Source: Phorcus lineatus (Eukaryota; Mollusca; Gastropoda; Trochida; Trochidae). Taken from it: a stretch of 64,000 nucleotides of DNA. Positions 32,898 through 45,910 of this stretch are shown in pieces. Position 1 is the stretch's first letter. Every line of letters begins with the position of its first letter. The notes beneath the pieces are model-generated. The model saw only the letters and a program-made list of their open reading frames with translations. It was not told the origin of the DNA and made no database searches. The stretch spans positions 13,479,731-13,543,730 of the forward strand of contig OV121085.1 in assembly GCA_921293015.1 (NCBI GenBank), given 5' to 3'. The translations under genes and the position numbers were made by a program.

Positions 32898-34043
32898 AAC
32901 AAACTGTGACAAGAGAATATGCTAAAAATGATTGAAGTCGCTTTAATGTAACAAATTTTATCTGGAAGGTTCATTGCTTTAGATATTTGTCTCAGTCCCT
33001 GAATATTCAAATGAACTTGAACTAAAAGCTAAAGGTAAAGTATGAAAGGTGATTAAACTGAAATTGCAACTTATAATATTAAATTTTTATGAAAGATTGA
33101 TATACTTGTAGCAACTTTTAAACAAGACGCACTTAGTAAATAGATGCTCCTTCAAAGGTTTCACCACGATGCATGCACAAATCAAGTAACGAAGAAATGA
33201 AAGTTATATCACTTTGGCTTAGGTTTTGGGTAATGTTTTTTCAGCAAGTTCGAAAAAAACAGGCAAGCAGAAGTAAATGATGATGAAAATAGTTTGGTTT
33301 TTGTCTAACGACGTCATGGTTTAGAAATGGTCCGATGGTCAATATAGAATATTAATAATGATTCAAGGTCCAGTATTCAAAGTAAAAATGACTCCATATT
33401 TGGCAATATCTTCCACAATATATACTCAACGTTGAAACGTTATCCCACTCCGAAACGGTACTTATATTTTAGAATTTCGCTAACCATTGGATAATTCATT
33501 GGTATTTATGGAAAAAATGAGAACAGAATTGACAGTTATCATTTAGAGCTAAATGGCTTAGTACTGCCATAATATAAAGATTAAAGTAGCGAATGTGATC
33601 GAAAACGACGACGGTCAAGCGCCAATAAGTCAAACATTATCCTGGAACTTATCTTTAAGAAAAGTATATGAAACACAAATTGAAGAATACTTACAATGGA
33701 AATAACATGCGGTGCTCCTGCAATTTATATTTTTCCAGTGGATTTAACTGAATGTGTTCAGTTCCCGAAACGTAAAAACGATAAATAACGGATAATAATG
33801 TGTAAGTGTAATGTGTCAATATTATGTTTCAAATTACAAACAAATCCCACAACAGATTCCACTTTCCGTCAATTTAATGCGCTGGACAAGATCAAAGGCA
33901 CCGAATGACACCTTGAAATGAAACATCAGTATGATATGACATATAACTCAATGGTCTTTCATCACCTTGATAGAAAAGAAATAGATGTACCCGGCCTAGT
34001 CTCAACCATCATGTTTCTTACAGCCTTTTCTATTTTGTATATA

Positions 34044-34048
<5 letters not shown>

Positions 34049-34095
<47 letters not shown>
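34049..34095. repeat. (TA)n microsatellite
   Basis: An uninterrupted TA run of about 23 units. A second, shorter TA run lies at about 34277-34308. Confidence 0.95.
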
Positions 34096-34098
<3 letters not shown>

Positions 34099-34279
34099 CA
34101 CAAAAAAACTTCTTCATAGTTCAATATATAGTTATATATATTTAAAAAAGGAGAGTATGTTTCTCACGTGAAGGAAAGTTATATATATGATAGAGTAAAC
34201 ATCAGATGGTTCTGACTGGATCAATCTTCTTTAATCAATACGATGAATTCATTTCGACCAGTGTATCGGTATTTTCAAG

Positions 34280-34312
<33 letters not shown>

Positions 34313-35052
34313 TGTATATAATTGTATATATTCAAAGAAATAATATCTGGTTTCCATTCATGCATAATTTTTCATCATTTAAATGTTTGTTTGCTGACAA
34401 TTGTGTACCGATGATTTGTTCATGCCCTATATTGCCTTTTATCATGTTGTATTTAAGGTTCAATACATATGCTATTCATATTTACATTTTCTTATTGACG
34501 TGTTTGCCCTATTCGCAATGAACTTATGTAGGTTGGCATCCTTCCAATATTTAAGGAGATAGGGTCATTCTATTGTAGCGAAGAAACACAACTTGCCATG
34601 TTCTTTCGGGCTAAGCTAAGAACTTACGGGGTGGCTTTCATCGATGACCGCACTCTAAGAGGGCTGAGCCTATATAAATGAAACCTAGGTTTTAGTGAAT
34701 GAGATAGACTCCAGCATTATAAACAGTACTGTGTAGTTATTCTTTGTTCATTCATATCTATTCCCTGTACCCGATCAGAAGTCCCCTGTTATGTCACGCC
34801 AATGTTGATATCTCCTGATTAATAACTTAGAACAACAATTAGCCTTGTCAGGTTATTTCAAGGTCTGAGTAGCACATCGCTAAAGTGTTTGTCTTTTGCT
34901 TATTCACGGGTAGTTGACTGTAATTAGCTGTTGACTCTTTTTGATCTGTTTACTGCTCTAGTCACCGTTCATTTTTATCGTCTTGTTTTAGTCTGCAAAT
35001 AAACCAATTTATGCACTCAATACTTCTCTCTTACTTTTGTTGGCTTTTTAAT

Positions 35053-35165
35053 GGGGGCAGGATAAGGCAGTGGTTAGCGCGTTCGGCCTCGAATCAAGGG
35101 GTTCCGCTGTAAGTAAAATAATCATGAAAGCGGCGTTTAACCCGAAATCTCCTCACCTCACCTTG
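35053..35165 (+). mobile_element. Internally deleted tRNA-derived SINE
   Basis: The tRNA-like head (GGCAGTGGTTAGCGCGTTCG) is followed almost directly by the SINE tail (AAAGCGGCGTTTAACCC, then CTCCTCACCTCACCTT), so the body is deleted. It is in the opposite orientation to the intact copy at 27014. Confidence 0.8.
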
Positions 35166-38100
35166 CTTTATAATATTATTGTGTTATCTTTATGCCCTAT
35201 TAACGGGCCTAGTCTAATTTAGATTTCGTTACAGCGGGAAATTTATTATTGACTTCAAGGCACCTTGCGTCGGCCTGGTGCTTATTTTATATGGAGGAAA
35301 AACTCATAGTTAATCTATCTTTCTAGCCTCTCTAATGAAGTTTCCATGTGCAGATTTGTCTAATGTGTCATTGAAAAATTGTCGAAACACTGCGATGAAG
35401 GATTACAGAATACATTTCCTATGTATGATATAGTGACCATAGAAATATTGCACTAACTAAAATGTCTAAGGTACGTACTAACAATAAAACTATACATACA
35501 AAGGTTTTAACCCAAAAAGGAACACTGAAAAAAAGTCGTGTCCCTATTGAATCTAGTAGACAAATCCCAATGCCAAAAACCAAATTTAGAATATCTATTG
35601 CTTAGAATAAAGAGCTTTCTTAACCAAAGGCAAACAAATATGCAAGATATTAAAGTTTTCATAATGGTTGTGGGATTAACAGTTTTCAAAACATTAGTGA
35701 TCTTAGCAGCTGCAAGAAGGTCTTTCTATTCATTCGTTTAGTGAGTCTTGCATACAGGGTTCAATCGTTTTTCATTTCGTATGAAATAACATGAACCCTA
35801 AAGTGTTGATATGTGGTCTGTTTTACAATTTCTTTCATATAAAATTGTCCTGCTTTATATAGGATACATAAACACGTTACATTATGCATTGTTGGGACCA
35901 CATTTGACTGCGCGAATGACGAACAGGACATAATGGGTATTCATCACGCATGAATACAGTGAACAAGTTTACCTGCAAATTGCCTCCATGAAGGTTTTTT
36001 CCAAAGGAACCGCAAATATTATCGATAATGACTTGGATAAGAAAATAATAAGCTCGCAATTTACAGTGACCAAGATTCCCTGTTATTCGCCTCCACAAAC
36101 GTATTTTCCAAAAAGAACCATATTTACTCTTTATGACGAAATGGGTAAGAAAAAGAATAAATTCAGAAATTATCACAAAAATCTAATTGGGACACATAAT
36201 CCTAAATTCCTCTCATCTTGTTGATAATTCTTATAGTCTATATTGAGAGCAGCAGAGGAACAAGTTAGAATAACAGTAAGACATACGGACATATACTACT
36301 ACCCTCTGTATTTCAATAAGCGGAATACTAAACAGTGATCTGTATGTATTCCCTTTTACAGGCAAGAAACTGAAAATGCCTTTTGCAACATGAAGCTTGA
36401 GGTTTTCTGCGTTGAAATAGTGACCCTAGTAAGAAACTTATTCAACAGATAAAGACCAAATACAACGTTATAATAGTAAACTTTTCAACATCGAAATAAG
36501 TCCTTCGTCCCTGACTCATAAGGGACCTTCTTTCGTTCCTGAACCAGCTGGTTGGAAGTCAGAACATATTCGCCAGACACTTACAGCAAATGAATATTGA
36601 ATCTATAATTTCCTGGTACAGGACTGTACCTCATCTTCAGATTCCATGATTGGGATGTTGTATCCATGAATTCAAACAAACTGTAGTTACATATCACTAA
36701 GGTCTTATTGTTTGTAGCAATCATTCACAAAAGTGTCCTGTTGGTTGTTAAAGTAAGACTCTTTTGTCAAAAAGATTCCTGATATCTGACAACCAGAGAA
36801 TTTTGGAAACCTCGTTGAAACAAGGCTTGATACAACGTTGAAAGAACTAAGACATCAACGCTTTACTAAATGTCTACTTGTAAAACGCATGTAGCAAGTG
36901 TAGACGTGCTCGTGTCACAACAGGGCTTAGCGTAGAATTTTATGATTTGAGCTACATGATTTTGGAAAAAATTTAGTTAATGTCAAACTCGGAATAACCA
37001 TGGACAATCATTAAATTCCATATGTTTTGTTAAGTTTTTAAAAAGTTATTTTGTGTGATTGCAATTTATATATTTATCTCACGTTGAAAACACTGAAAGA
37101 AAAAAGAAAGAAAAACTGCACTAAGCTCACGGTGAGTTACCACGTATTTATCATGTTTATACAATGTCTTTGATTACTTTAAAGTCAAACACATGTTAAA
37201 CATACGTTGCCCTGTGCCCTCCCGGATAGCAAACATTTGGTGTTTTTAGTTTGACATTTCATCCGACGATTTGGTGAGTAAGCACATCTATAGGACAAGT
37301 GACAACAACTAAGGGGTGGAAGTGAGTTGGCTACACTAGCTACTAACTAGCACGTGTTTCTATATTTGTGTTAAACTTCAACTAAACACAATGTGTGATA
37401 CAAAAAAGAAAATTGAAATTGATGAAAATCGGATCTCGGTTAAATTAAACATTGATATGACTCAAACATTAGAGTTTATTTAAAGCTAAACATACGGTAG
37501 GATAAGTAATTGGCGAAAATGATAATAAAGTACGTAATAGTAATTAGATAAGGAACCGAGAGGGGTATCTGGGAATAAAACGAATGGTGACTATAAAAGA
37601 TTGGGCCTATGTATAGATCAGAACTTTTATACGTCATTGAATTTTCGAAAGAGAATTTGATGTGACCACTTTTCTTGAGTCGAAAACATTAATATTCAAC
37701 CAGTGAAAATAATCACATTTATAGTACAACTGATAATACAGTCTATACATCCATACTGTATATTGACATTTTGTCAAAATGTTCGCAATTCCAATTAGTC
37801 ATGATCAAATTCTGATTCTGAGTAAATCAGGCAAACTACAGATTGACTAAACATTTCAGTCCATCTACAGTTTGACTGATTTTAGACATTGATATACATA
37901 GTTAAAAGCGTTGATAAAATAACAACAGCACACAGCAGAGCTTGTGTAAGGATTACAGGTAGAGCGTCATCTTTGCTCTTTGTACATGTCCAGCATTGTG
38001 ACGTCATAATGACATGACGTCATAGACAATGTAGTCATTCTCCCTGAAGAGTAAATCGAAACATGTAGGAGAAAATGTTGTGTGCTGTTATATGTTATAT

Positions 38101-38621
38101 ATACACACACACACACACCCACACCCACCTACACCAGTAACTTCCAATTCTAGGGGTTTAATAGCATCGCATCATTTAAGGTGTCTAATGTATCATGCAT
38201 CTGATATAAAGAGCCATCTATTATACAAATGGACACTACTTACAACAGCTATTGAAAAAACCACAAAAACTTAATTAGTCATTGAAATAATATTTTTCTT
38301 TTGTTGATCTTAATTTGGCATAAAAGAACAATAGTCAAATCATTGCTTTACAATAATTTGTACTATCGAGGATCCCAACTACAGTAATTTTCTTATATAA
38401 GGGATTATGAAAACCTATTTTAAACATTATAGCTAGATATGATACCATCAAATAAATCAAAAAGACATAAATAAATCGCACAGTTAATTGACCACATGCA
38501 GTAGTTCATGCCTAATGTTATACCAACAATTAGAACAGTCTATGCAAGGCAGTACATGTATATATACAGTATATTGCAGTAGTAAACTGTTGATAGTTAA
38601 AGCCAGTCATTGCACGAGTAG

Positions 38622-38660
38622 GAGGAAGCAGTGATATCAGTGTGACCTAGTTAGATTTAA
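38622..38660 (+). promoter_or_regulatory. Conserved proximal promoter block, receptor B
   Basis: GTGTGACCTAGTTAGATTTA and the preceding AGGAAGCAGTGA are nearly the same as upstream of receptor A, at a similar distance from the ATG (38719). Confidence 0.55.
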
Positions 38661-38718
38661 GTGCTCGGTTGTATGTGCACCAACACTGTCATGAGAATGT
38701 TTCTCCTGGATAAATACA

Positions 38719-41700
38719 ATGGACACTGTACTTTTCAAAACTTTCGTTTATCTTCTACTGGTACGTGTATGTAGATCACAAACTGTTAAAGGTGAGTAAA
38801 CATTTCCAAGATAAGTTTTTTTCACTCCTTACTGCTGAATTTTGTGTTGTAGTTTGATGATTTTCACTTATTCATTCAAATATTACATTCCATATACGTA
38901 TAGAGTATAACATATTTCAAACTTGTCTTGTTTAATGTACGTTATTGAGACTTAAGATTCTATCATATAAAAAAAGTGAGAGAATATGACATCTATATTC
39001 TTTTTTGTCTTTTGAACAGTGAGCAAGGCGTGTTATGGAACCCAGGGACTTCAAAACATGTGTACTCGTCACGAATTATATTGCAAGATCGGCAAATTAG
39101 CAATACAGGATGCATTTTACTCATATAATTCTAGTTGTCTGCCGACTGGTTTAGGTGACTGTGGCAGTGTTGTTGTTGGAAATCTCACCTATGAGAAACG
39201 AGCGGAGTTCAACAAGACTTTAACAGAGGCACTCTACAAAAACTGTTCTTTGAAAGGAAATTGTACCATCAATGCTGGGAGAAAAGGAGAAGATTTCAAC
39301 TTTTCAGTCTTAAAATACATTTGCATAAACGGTATGCGCATAGGTTATCATATTTTCTATTTTCTAATTCAAACGGAACAAGACAAGATATTGTTACAAA
39401 AACTAGTTTACTTGGTAATAGCTTACATTGTATACTTCCTTTGTTCCCAGCAATACAGAAGCGATTTTGTTATAAATATCTTTATTTGCATAATCATTTC
39501 TTTATCGGAGTTCCTAAATGGTAAAGGCGCAGGTGTCATATTTTGAAAAAATAATACTTTCAGGAAAAATATGACCTAAAAATCTAATTCACTTATAGTT
39601 ACATTTTGCCTCAATTATTTATTATTGCAAATACGTTTACATAATTTTATTACAGGCTTTAAGTACAGGTTGATCTGTACACTGGCGCAAAGCGATAAGT
39701 ATTATTGTTACATCGTAATAAGAGTAAACTATCATTTTATGACATGCCTTATGGTATGTCACCTTTATTCGAGGTAAATAAATGTATACTATCACGTTTG
39801 TTTTTTGTAGTGTGGGTATTTTATGTGGACGATTAATATAGGCCGCCTTGTATAATCAACTAAGTTGTGCTCCTGCTTTGATTTTGTTTCTTTCAATACT
39901 GTCATTGAATAAAAATAAATAGACGTTTTATGCATCTCCAAAGTGAATAAAAATTAATCTGAAAGGATTTATTTTGATGAAAAAGGCGCTTTAATGCACT
40001 TATGCAAATAACTTAACAAAATTTGTCAAAAATAGCTTAAGTTGCCAATGTCAGTATAATCATAAATGCGGAAAACCTTTGATATTGTGAACCCGAGGAA
40101 TAGTTACTAGCTCATCTCGAATGACGTCTTACTGAGTAACGTCAAACATCATGAACAAGAACAGTACTTTCTGCATAAGTTTTCGAAGAGATTTAACCAA
40201 ACCCTACACCAATATTATACGTTTCATGGGCTTCATCTCTAATATTTTATTGAATATTTAATTTGATTTATTGTCTGACGTAGGCGCATTAATGTACGCT
40301 GGTCATAGGAATGGAATAGGAGCTGAAGGGTAGTTGTGCATCTGATGAAGATAGTTACTTTTATAATGACTTAAATAAGTGTTATTTTGCATCAACTAAG
40401 CATACAAGCACGACTCATGTAACAGAATTTTAAAAATAAAAATTGCCTCTATTTGATTTCCACAATGTAAGCATTCTGATTAAGAGCACAAAGTGCTAAA
40501 TCAAATCATGGCCTTTTTGAAACATTACCTTATATAATCTCTAACATAAACACTTTATCTTTTTAGAAATTTAAAATGATTTAAGCTGACGATCGGACAG
40601 GGCAAACAGATTTGATTTGATAATATCTAGCTGTAGCAAGTGATCCCTGCATATTGTATTGTTGATATGCTTTTGAAGTTCCTTCAAAATGTGCCTTGGA
40701 TTCATATATTTATTTACAACAAATGCATCACCTAAATCATATCATCATACCAGTGCATTTTTTTGATCGCGATGTGTTGAAAAGGTAGCCACTGTCTAAT
40801 CATAATATCATTATAGAATAAGTTGTAAAGGCTTTGATTAATGAGGTCTTATGGAGCCGTATGTCATAATATGGAGCTACTTATGTTCTCAAATCTATAC
40901 ATGCCTTTTGTCATATTACAATGAACGTTTATGTTTTCTTAGTTTCATTTTATTATGTTTACCTATGGTATTGAAAGTCGATCAGACTGTTCATATATAG
41001 TGCTTTGTGTAAAACTGAGTTTCCGGGAGGGTAAAACTAGTCTTTACAACTTGAAACAAGTCAAAATGTGTGTTTTTGATACCAGCTTTATTTTATAAAT
41101 GAGTGAGTGAGTTATTTTTAAGCGCCGCTTGGGTAATATTTTAGCCATTAGCAGCGTATTTTGTAAATGAGATGTAACCTCAACAACATCACCAAACTTT
41201 GTGTGTGAAATACCTATTAAAAACGTCTTTTGTTTGTAATCTTATTTACCTTTCTTCATTATATTTACAGTCCTGAAGGCATGTTCCAAATTACTATACC
41301 TACGAGTTTATTCATTACGTTGACTTGGCAACGCAAGTGCAAATGCATTTGTCTTGTAAACACTAGTGCATGCATCTCAGCTCTCATTACAGATTGTGAC
41401 GTAACTTTAGATATAAAACAATCAATGATTATCAGTTCCGTATGGTGACAATAAACAGGTTATAGTCGAGATGTGTGATCGAAAACCGGACAGTGGCACG
41501 CACCAATGTCTCAAACGTAATTCAGAAAACTTGATAACTGTAGATTCAGCGACATATATTGGTTGGCAGTATTTGATAGGTTATTTTACTAATATTCATG
41601 TACATGGAACGCAGAATTTCTACTTATTAAGATTTGTAAGGCCGTTTATCATTTACAGTCGAAAAGAGGAAAATCATTACGTTGACATTTAAGAGACAAA

Positions 41701-44700
41701 GATGTAACTTTAGGAAGGCGATTCGAACTAAACACAGGTCATATGGCATTTTGGCTCTTAAAATTTATGCAACATACTCTGTGTCCCTTTAATAATATTG
41801 ATTGTTTACCATTTGAAACTAATATAAGTTACCATGTGTCCGCGAGTTTGATATGGAGATCTCCATATCATACTCGCAGACACATGGTAACGTACTTATC
41901 TTGACGAGGACCCTTATTTTATGCTTTAAATTTGGCTTGAAAAATTGGATGTGTCAAAATGGCGGCGGATTTTATCAATGTTATTCTTTTATTTATGAAA
42001 TTACAAATGTGATTTGTATATCATGGTTTAGAGCAAAAGAAATACCTTTAAACGAACTTGAATACATATAACGAGTTTTGCGGTGCTTCTAAAGTTTTGA
42101 TTGATTGGTCACGTGACCTCGTGTATATGTTCCACCTTGTTAACGTACGATTTGAAGCGGCGCTAAAATCGCCGTAGATTTCTAATAGTCATGGCGGATC
42201 GTCGTAAAAGGAGCGATTGAGTTTTAAAATGTCGGACGCACAGAACATGCAGGCATCAGGATGGTATGAAAGTTTGATATGAATGAAGAGTCGGCGATGA
42301 CCTCGACTAAAATGTGTATAGATTTGTTTTTTAGTTCACCATTTTAATCTCCAGCTTGCTGATGAAAAACCTCGCTGCAATTGCAAGTCTTGTGACTTGT
42401 CAAGGTTTTTTTGCACGAACATTTCATTTTTACAAGAACTTACTTGTTCCGATCCAGAAATTATTTTAATTAGTTGGAAAATACACTGAGCTCGTAAAGT
42501 AAGGGTGCAACAAACCAGCGCAACGTATCCTCTGTTTACCTTGCAGTTGGACAAAGGAGATAACTCTTGGCAGTACATCGTCTCTTGTTACTACGGTTGC
42601 GCGTGACCAAGTTTAACATAGAAAATATATACCTACAGCACATGAGTAGCCACAGTAGCCGACATTGTTGTGCAAGTCGAGATAAAAATCATTATCCAAA
42701 CTGTCTGCAATATTAAACCAATTATATTATTATGAACAAAATATATTGTTAAGAACATTATTTTCGATTATATAAATGATTATAGAAAACAACTAATTAC
42801 TCTGAGCAATAACACATGGCTCGAGTGTGGAAGTTGATTTAAGTGTCACTGATTATGTTGTCGGGGTCTAACCTTGTAAATGCTGTTATCTTATCAAATA
42901 AAACTGAATTGTATCTTAAGTACAATGTTGTGATATAATTTGCCTTGAACTCTTTACATATTTTTGACATGTTAAAATATTTTCAAGGGATAAAATGAAA
43001 ATAAAAACTACCATTCTTATGTTAATTGACAATAACACGGTTTGATTAAATGATCTGATTAAATGATCGAACAAAAACAACGACATGCACCACTGAGTGA
43101 ACCGTAATTTTGGAAGTGATAAATAGTAGAACTAGTCAAAATGTAATTTGGCTTTGGATATTATTTAATAAAGATTTGATCGATTATGATTGAAAAAAAT
43201 GTCGCTTTTTGCAATTTTGGATGATCAAGAGATATGATATTTAGGCGAAGTCATACAATTATTCAGTGTGAAATATACTCTATTACTTTGATTAATATAA
43301 TTTATCGCCATATGTTGAAATGTTTCAGAAAGCAGGAATATTTGTGATGGAAATGCATTTGGCGATCACAACAAATACTTGTTGTGGAATAAGACCAGCC
43401 ACATGAATGAGGGTTATACATGTTCCTGTAGTATATCCTCAAAAAACACCGTGCCAACAGCTGTGTATGCATTAGACATGAGACCGAGATCAGCATGTAC
43501 CAAACTTGCATTCGCTAAAGATGGTCAAACTTACAAAAACTGCACTCAAAATATCCAATACCAGATGTTGGCCAACACTACAGGGACAGTTATTCTCAAA
43601 CCAGTCGATGCATTCGACATATTATGGATCAATATTCGAGGTAAGTCAGCATTTAAATTTCGATTTAGAATAAATAAAGCTGATGTCGTTGCTGACTGTG
43701 TTGACATAAATTTTATTTTCTAAAATGTAGTAGTTTATAATGACTGTAAGTACCTTAAACATTATATACTGTGGAAAACCCTTAAACAATGCAGAGTTCT
43801 CACTCTTAGCCTAACCACTTTACTGGCATTCCCTCTCTACAAATAGATCAGTTTCGTTCTTTATCATACCAATTGAATATCAAAAACTAATTCCCGCTTT
43901 CCCATTTTCATAAACACTTAAAGACATACAGATCGATAAGTAAACACTTATGACTTAAAGAGTAAAAATCTAATGTATCATTACTTTGTTCGTCTATTCC
44001 AGGTCATTTTGAAGTAAATTGTAGCACAACAATTACTCCAACAACTACAACTTTATCTACAACTGCAACTTCAACCTCAACTGCAACTTCAACCTCAACT
44101 GCAACTTCAAGTACAACTTCAACTACGGCACAGAATAGTTCGTAAAAGAGGAAAAAATATCAGGATCTATTTGATTACGGATTTTATAAAAATAACCTAA
44201 TGGAATAACTCAATAATATGCAAAGACGAATTGTTATTCATCATCTAATCATATTATGGAAGGCTATCATTTCACAAGTAACTTTTTAGCTTTTAAAAAA
44301 GGGTGTTTTTCCTCAGATTGCATTAATATAACTATTGACATACCAACTTTAAGTACCATTTTGAACAGAAGTAAGGTTCCAATCCATGTAAGACAGTTCA
44401 GTCCTCAGCACCTCCTTCTAATTATGCTTCAGAAAACCAGTATAATGTATGTTATGACATGAATTATTTCCGCTTTTCGCCAATTCAAAAATCATGCCAT
44501 GCTATTAGGAAATCAGCGTATTTATATCATCGAACCTCCTACCATAATACTATATCTATGACAGTTGGTTATTCATGCGTATGTCAATATGAAATTTATT
44601 CAGCCAATAAATCGAGTTATGAATGGCCCTTAAATTGTTTTTTAAAATACTCAATAGTCCTGTCTTACAGGTAATTCTATTATTGCCTAAAACATAAAAA

Positions 44701-45910
44701 AATTATTGGCTGGTCATTTATACGATGCAAGGCATTTGACTTGATAAATATCAGGGTAATGTAGGAGTTCCTCGGATGCATATACTCTGTAGCTGTCCGT
44801 TGTGTCACCTTGAAGGGATAGTATGGGAAAAATAGATGTCAAACCCTAATTCTTATTCAGTTGGTGCTATTGCTGGGGGTGCTGTTGGCGTTCTCGTTGT
44901 CTGCGCTGTTGTGGCTGCTGTTTTTCTATGGTTCAAGTTCGTGAGGTGAGGAAACTTTAAAGAAATGTGTTTAATACAAAAAAACTAAGATTAGATAAAT
45001 ATGTGACACTTCAGATTCAATTCCATTTATAGGGTGTCTTTAGAGCACACTATCATAGAAGTTTTGTTCGTAGAACATTAGAATCAGAAAACATATATAT
45101 TTATTTTAGACAAATTAGTTATTCATTATCTTACGTGTACGGAAAATAAACTTGATTGTTGTTCATTTGTTTATTAATGGTTGTGACCATCATCAAACAA
45201 ATGTCAATTTGTATTTTCTGCAACTTGTTTGATAAAGCTCATAGATGCAGATTTAAATTACTCTCTTCTGATAAATCTGATGGCATTTATAAATGTTTTG
45301 AAATATCAAATTTATTTTCAGAAACAAGAAGAAAGACAACAAACCAAAAAAAGGAAGTAGCAACCATGTTTTTGCTGGCTCAATGTCCCGTACTGCTATC
45401 AAGAAGGGGGATAGAAGAAATGTGAAGGCGGTCAGCAACTATGACTACGCTACAATACACGACGGTGCCAATCCTGTTGGACGCACCAAAAATCACTACG
45501 TCCTTGCTGGTAAACCCAGAACCGAGAATGAAAATGTCGTTATGGAAGACGACTACAACCGCATCAACTACAACCCTCCACAAAGTACCTCGTCCTCTGG
45601 CTACGACACCACTGCTTCTGCTGCTGCGGAAGTGAAGAAGTTGAAGAATGCATCAACTAATTGCACTGACGACGATGACTACAACCATCTCGGAGATGGG
45701 AAACCAAGTGTTGTCTCCAGTGACTATGATACCACAGTGTCTGCTTCCAAGGCTGTGGCACAGCTCGGGGAGATGAAGGAAAGTGAAGATGACTATGATC
45801 ACTTTAAAATATCTGAAGACAGAGTCATTGATTCGCCATATGATACTGCAAATCATCAAAGTATTGTGTCGGCTGATACGACACCTAACCCTTATGACCT
45901 TGCAAAATAG
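38719..45910 (+). CDS. Receptor B: paralogue with a Thr/Ser-rich stalk
   Basis: Six exons give 501 residues: 38719-38791, 39020-39331, 43329-43640, 44003-44137, 44861-44945 and 45322-45910. The signal peptide is MDTVLFKTFVYLLLVRVC. The SUEL-like exon keeps eight cysteines (KLAIQDAFYSYNSSC; LKYICING). The next exon keeps five cysteines and ALDMRPRSAC. The two short stalk exons of A and C are replaced by one 135-bp exon rich in Thr and Ser (ITPTTTTLST; ATSTSTATSTST), which looks like a mucin-type stalk and ends at a weak donor (AATA|GTTCGT). The membrane segment is AIAGGAVGVLVVCAVVAAVFL. The tail has NYDYATI, DDYNRI, DDYNHL, two YDTT, DDYDHF, PYDTA and PYDLA. Intron 2 is 4.0 kb against about 0.5 kb in A and C, so it has gained some 3.5 kb. 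All phases agree. Confidence 0.86.
41098..41160. repeat. SINE-tail-like fragment
   Basis: GAGTGAGTGAG followed by TTTTTAAGCGCCGCTTGGGT and an ATATTTTAGC-type stretch resembles the reverse of the SINE tail seen elsewhere in the window. Similar fragments lie at about 57883-57935, 63570-63598 and 63694-63740. No full element is present at any of these sites. Confidence 0.55.
41828..41891. repeat. 64-bp near-perfect palindrome
   Basis: The arms are 32 bp each, from GTTACCATGTGTC to GACACATGGTAAC, centred on GGAGATCTCC with no loop; only two base pairs mismatch. It lies in the expanded intron 2 of receptor B. Confidence 0.9.

Larger units (their letters stand above)
32898..38718. other. Receptor A 3' flank and receptor B 5' flank, duplicated sequence
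   Basis: No gene recognised. The part to about 36990 matches, in pieces, the flanks of copies B (45911-48115) and C (55717-58760). Landmarks are AAGACGCACTTAGTAAATAG, GATCGAAAACG...AAGCGCCAATA, GTGTAGTTATTCTTTGTTCA and TACTAAACAG. From about 37290 the sequence matches the receptor A upstream block. Two TGACGTCA sites lie at 37999-38006 and 38015-38022, about 700 bp before the receptor B start. A (CA)n tract lies at about 38100-38120. Confidence 0.6.

Noticed and set aside
34049-38120. CRISPR-like or other short regularly spaced repeats
   Set aside because: Only simple TA and CA microsatellites are present; there are no regularly spaced unique spacers, and the genome is eukaryotic.
42190-42300. 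Short starts such as ATGGCGGATCGTCG and ATGTCGGACGCACAG, resembling a housekeeping-gene 5' end
   Set aside because: The frames stop within about 10-17 codons and have no splice donors in phase; no domain.
42336-42578. 80-codon minus-strand frame in receptor B intron 2
   Set aside because: No recognisable domain, no splice context, and it sits in the expanded intron; insufficient support.
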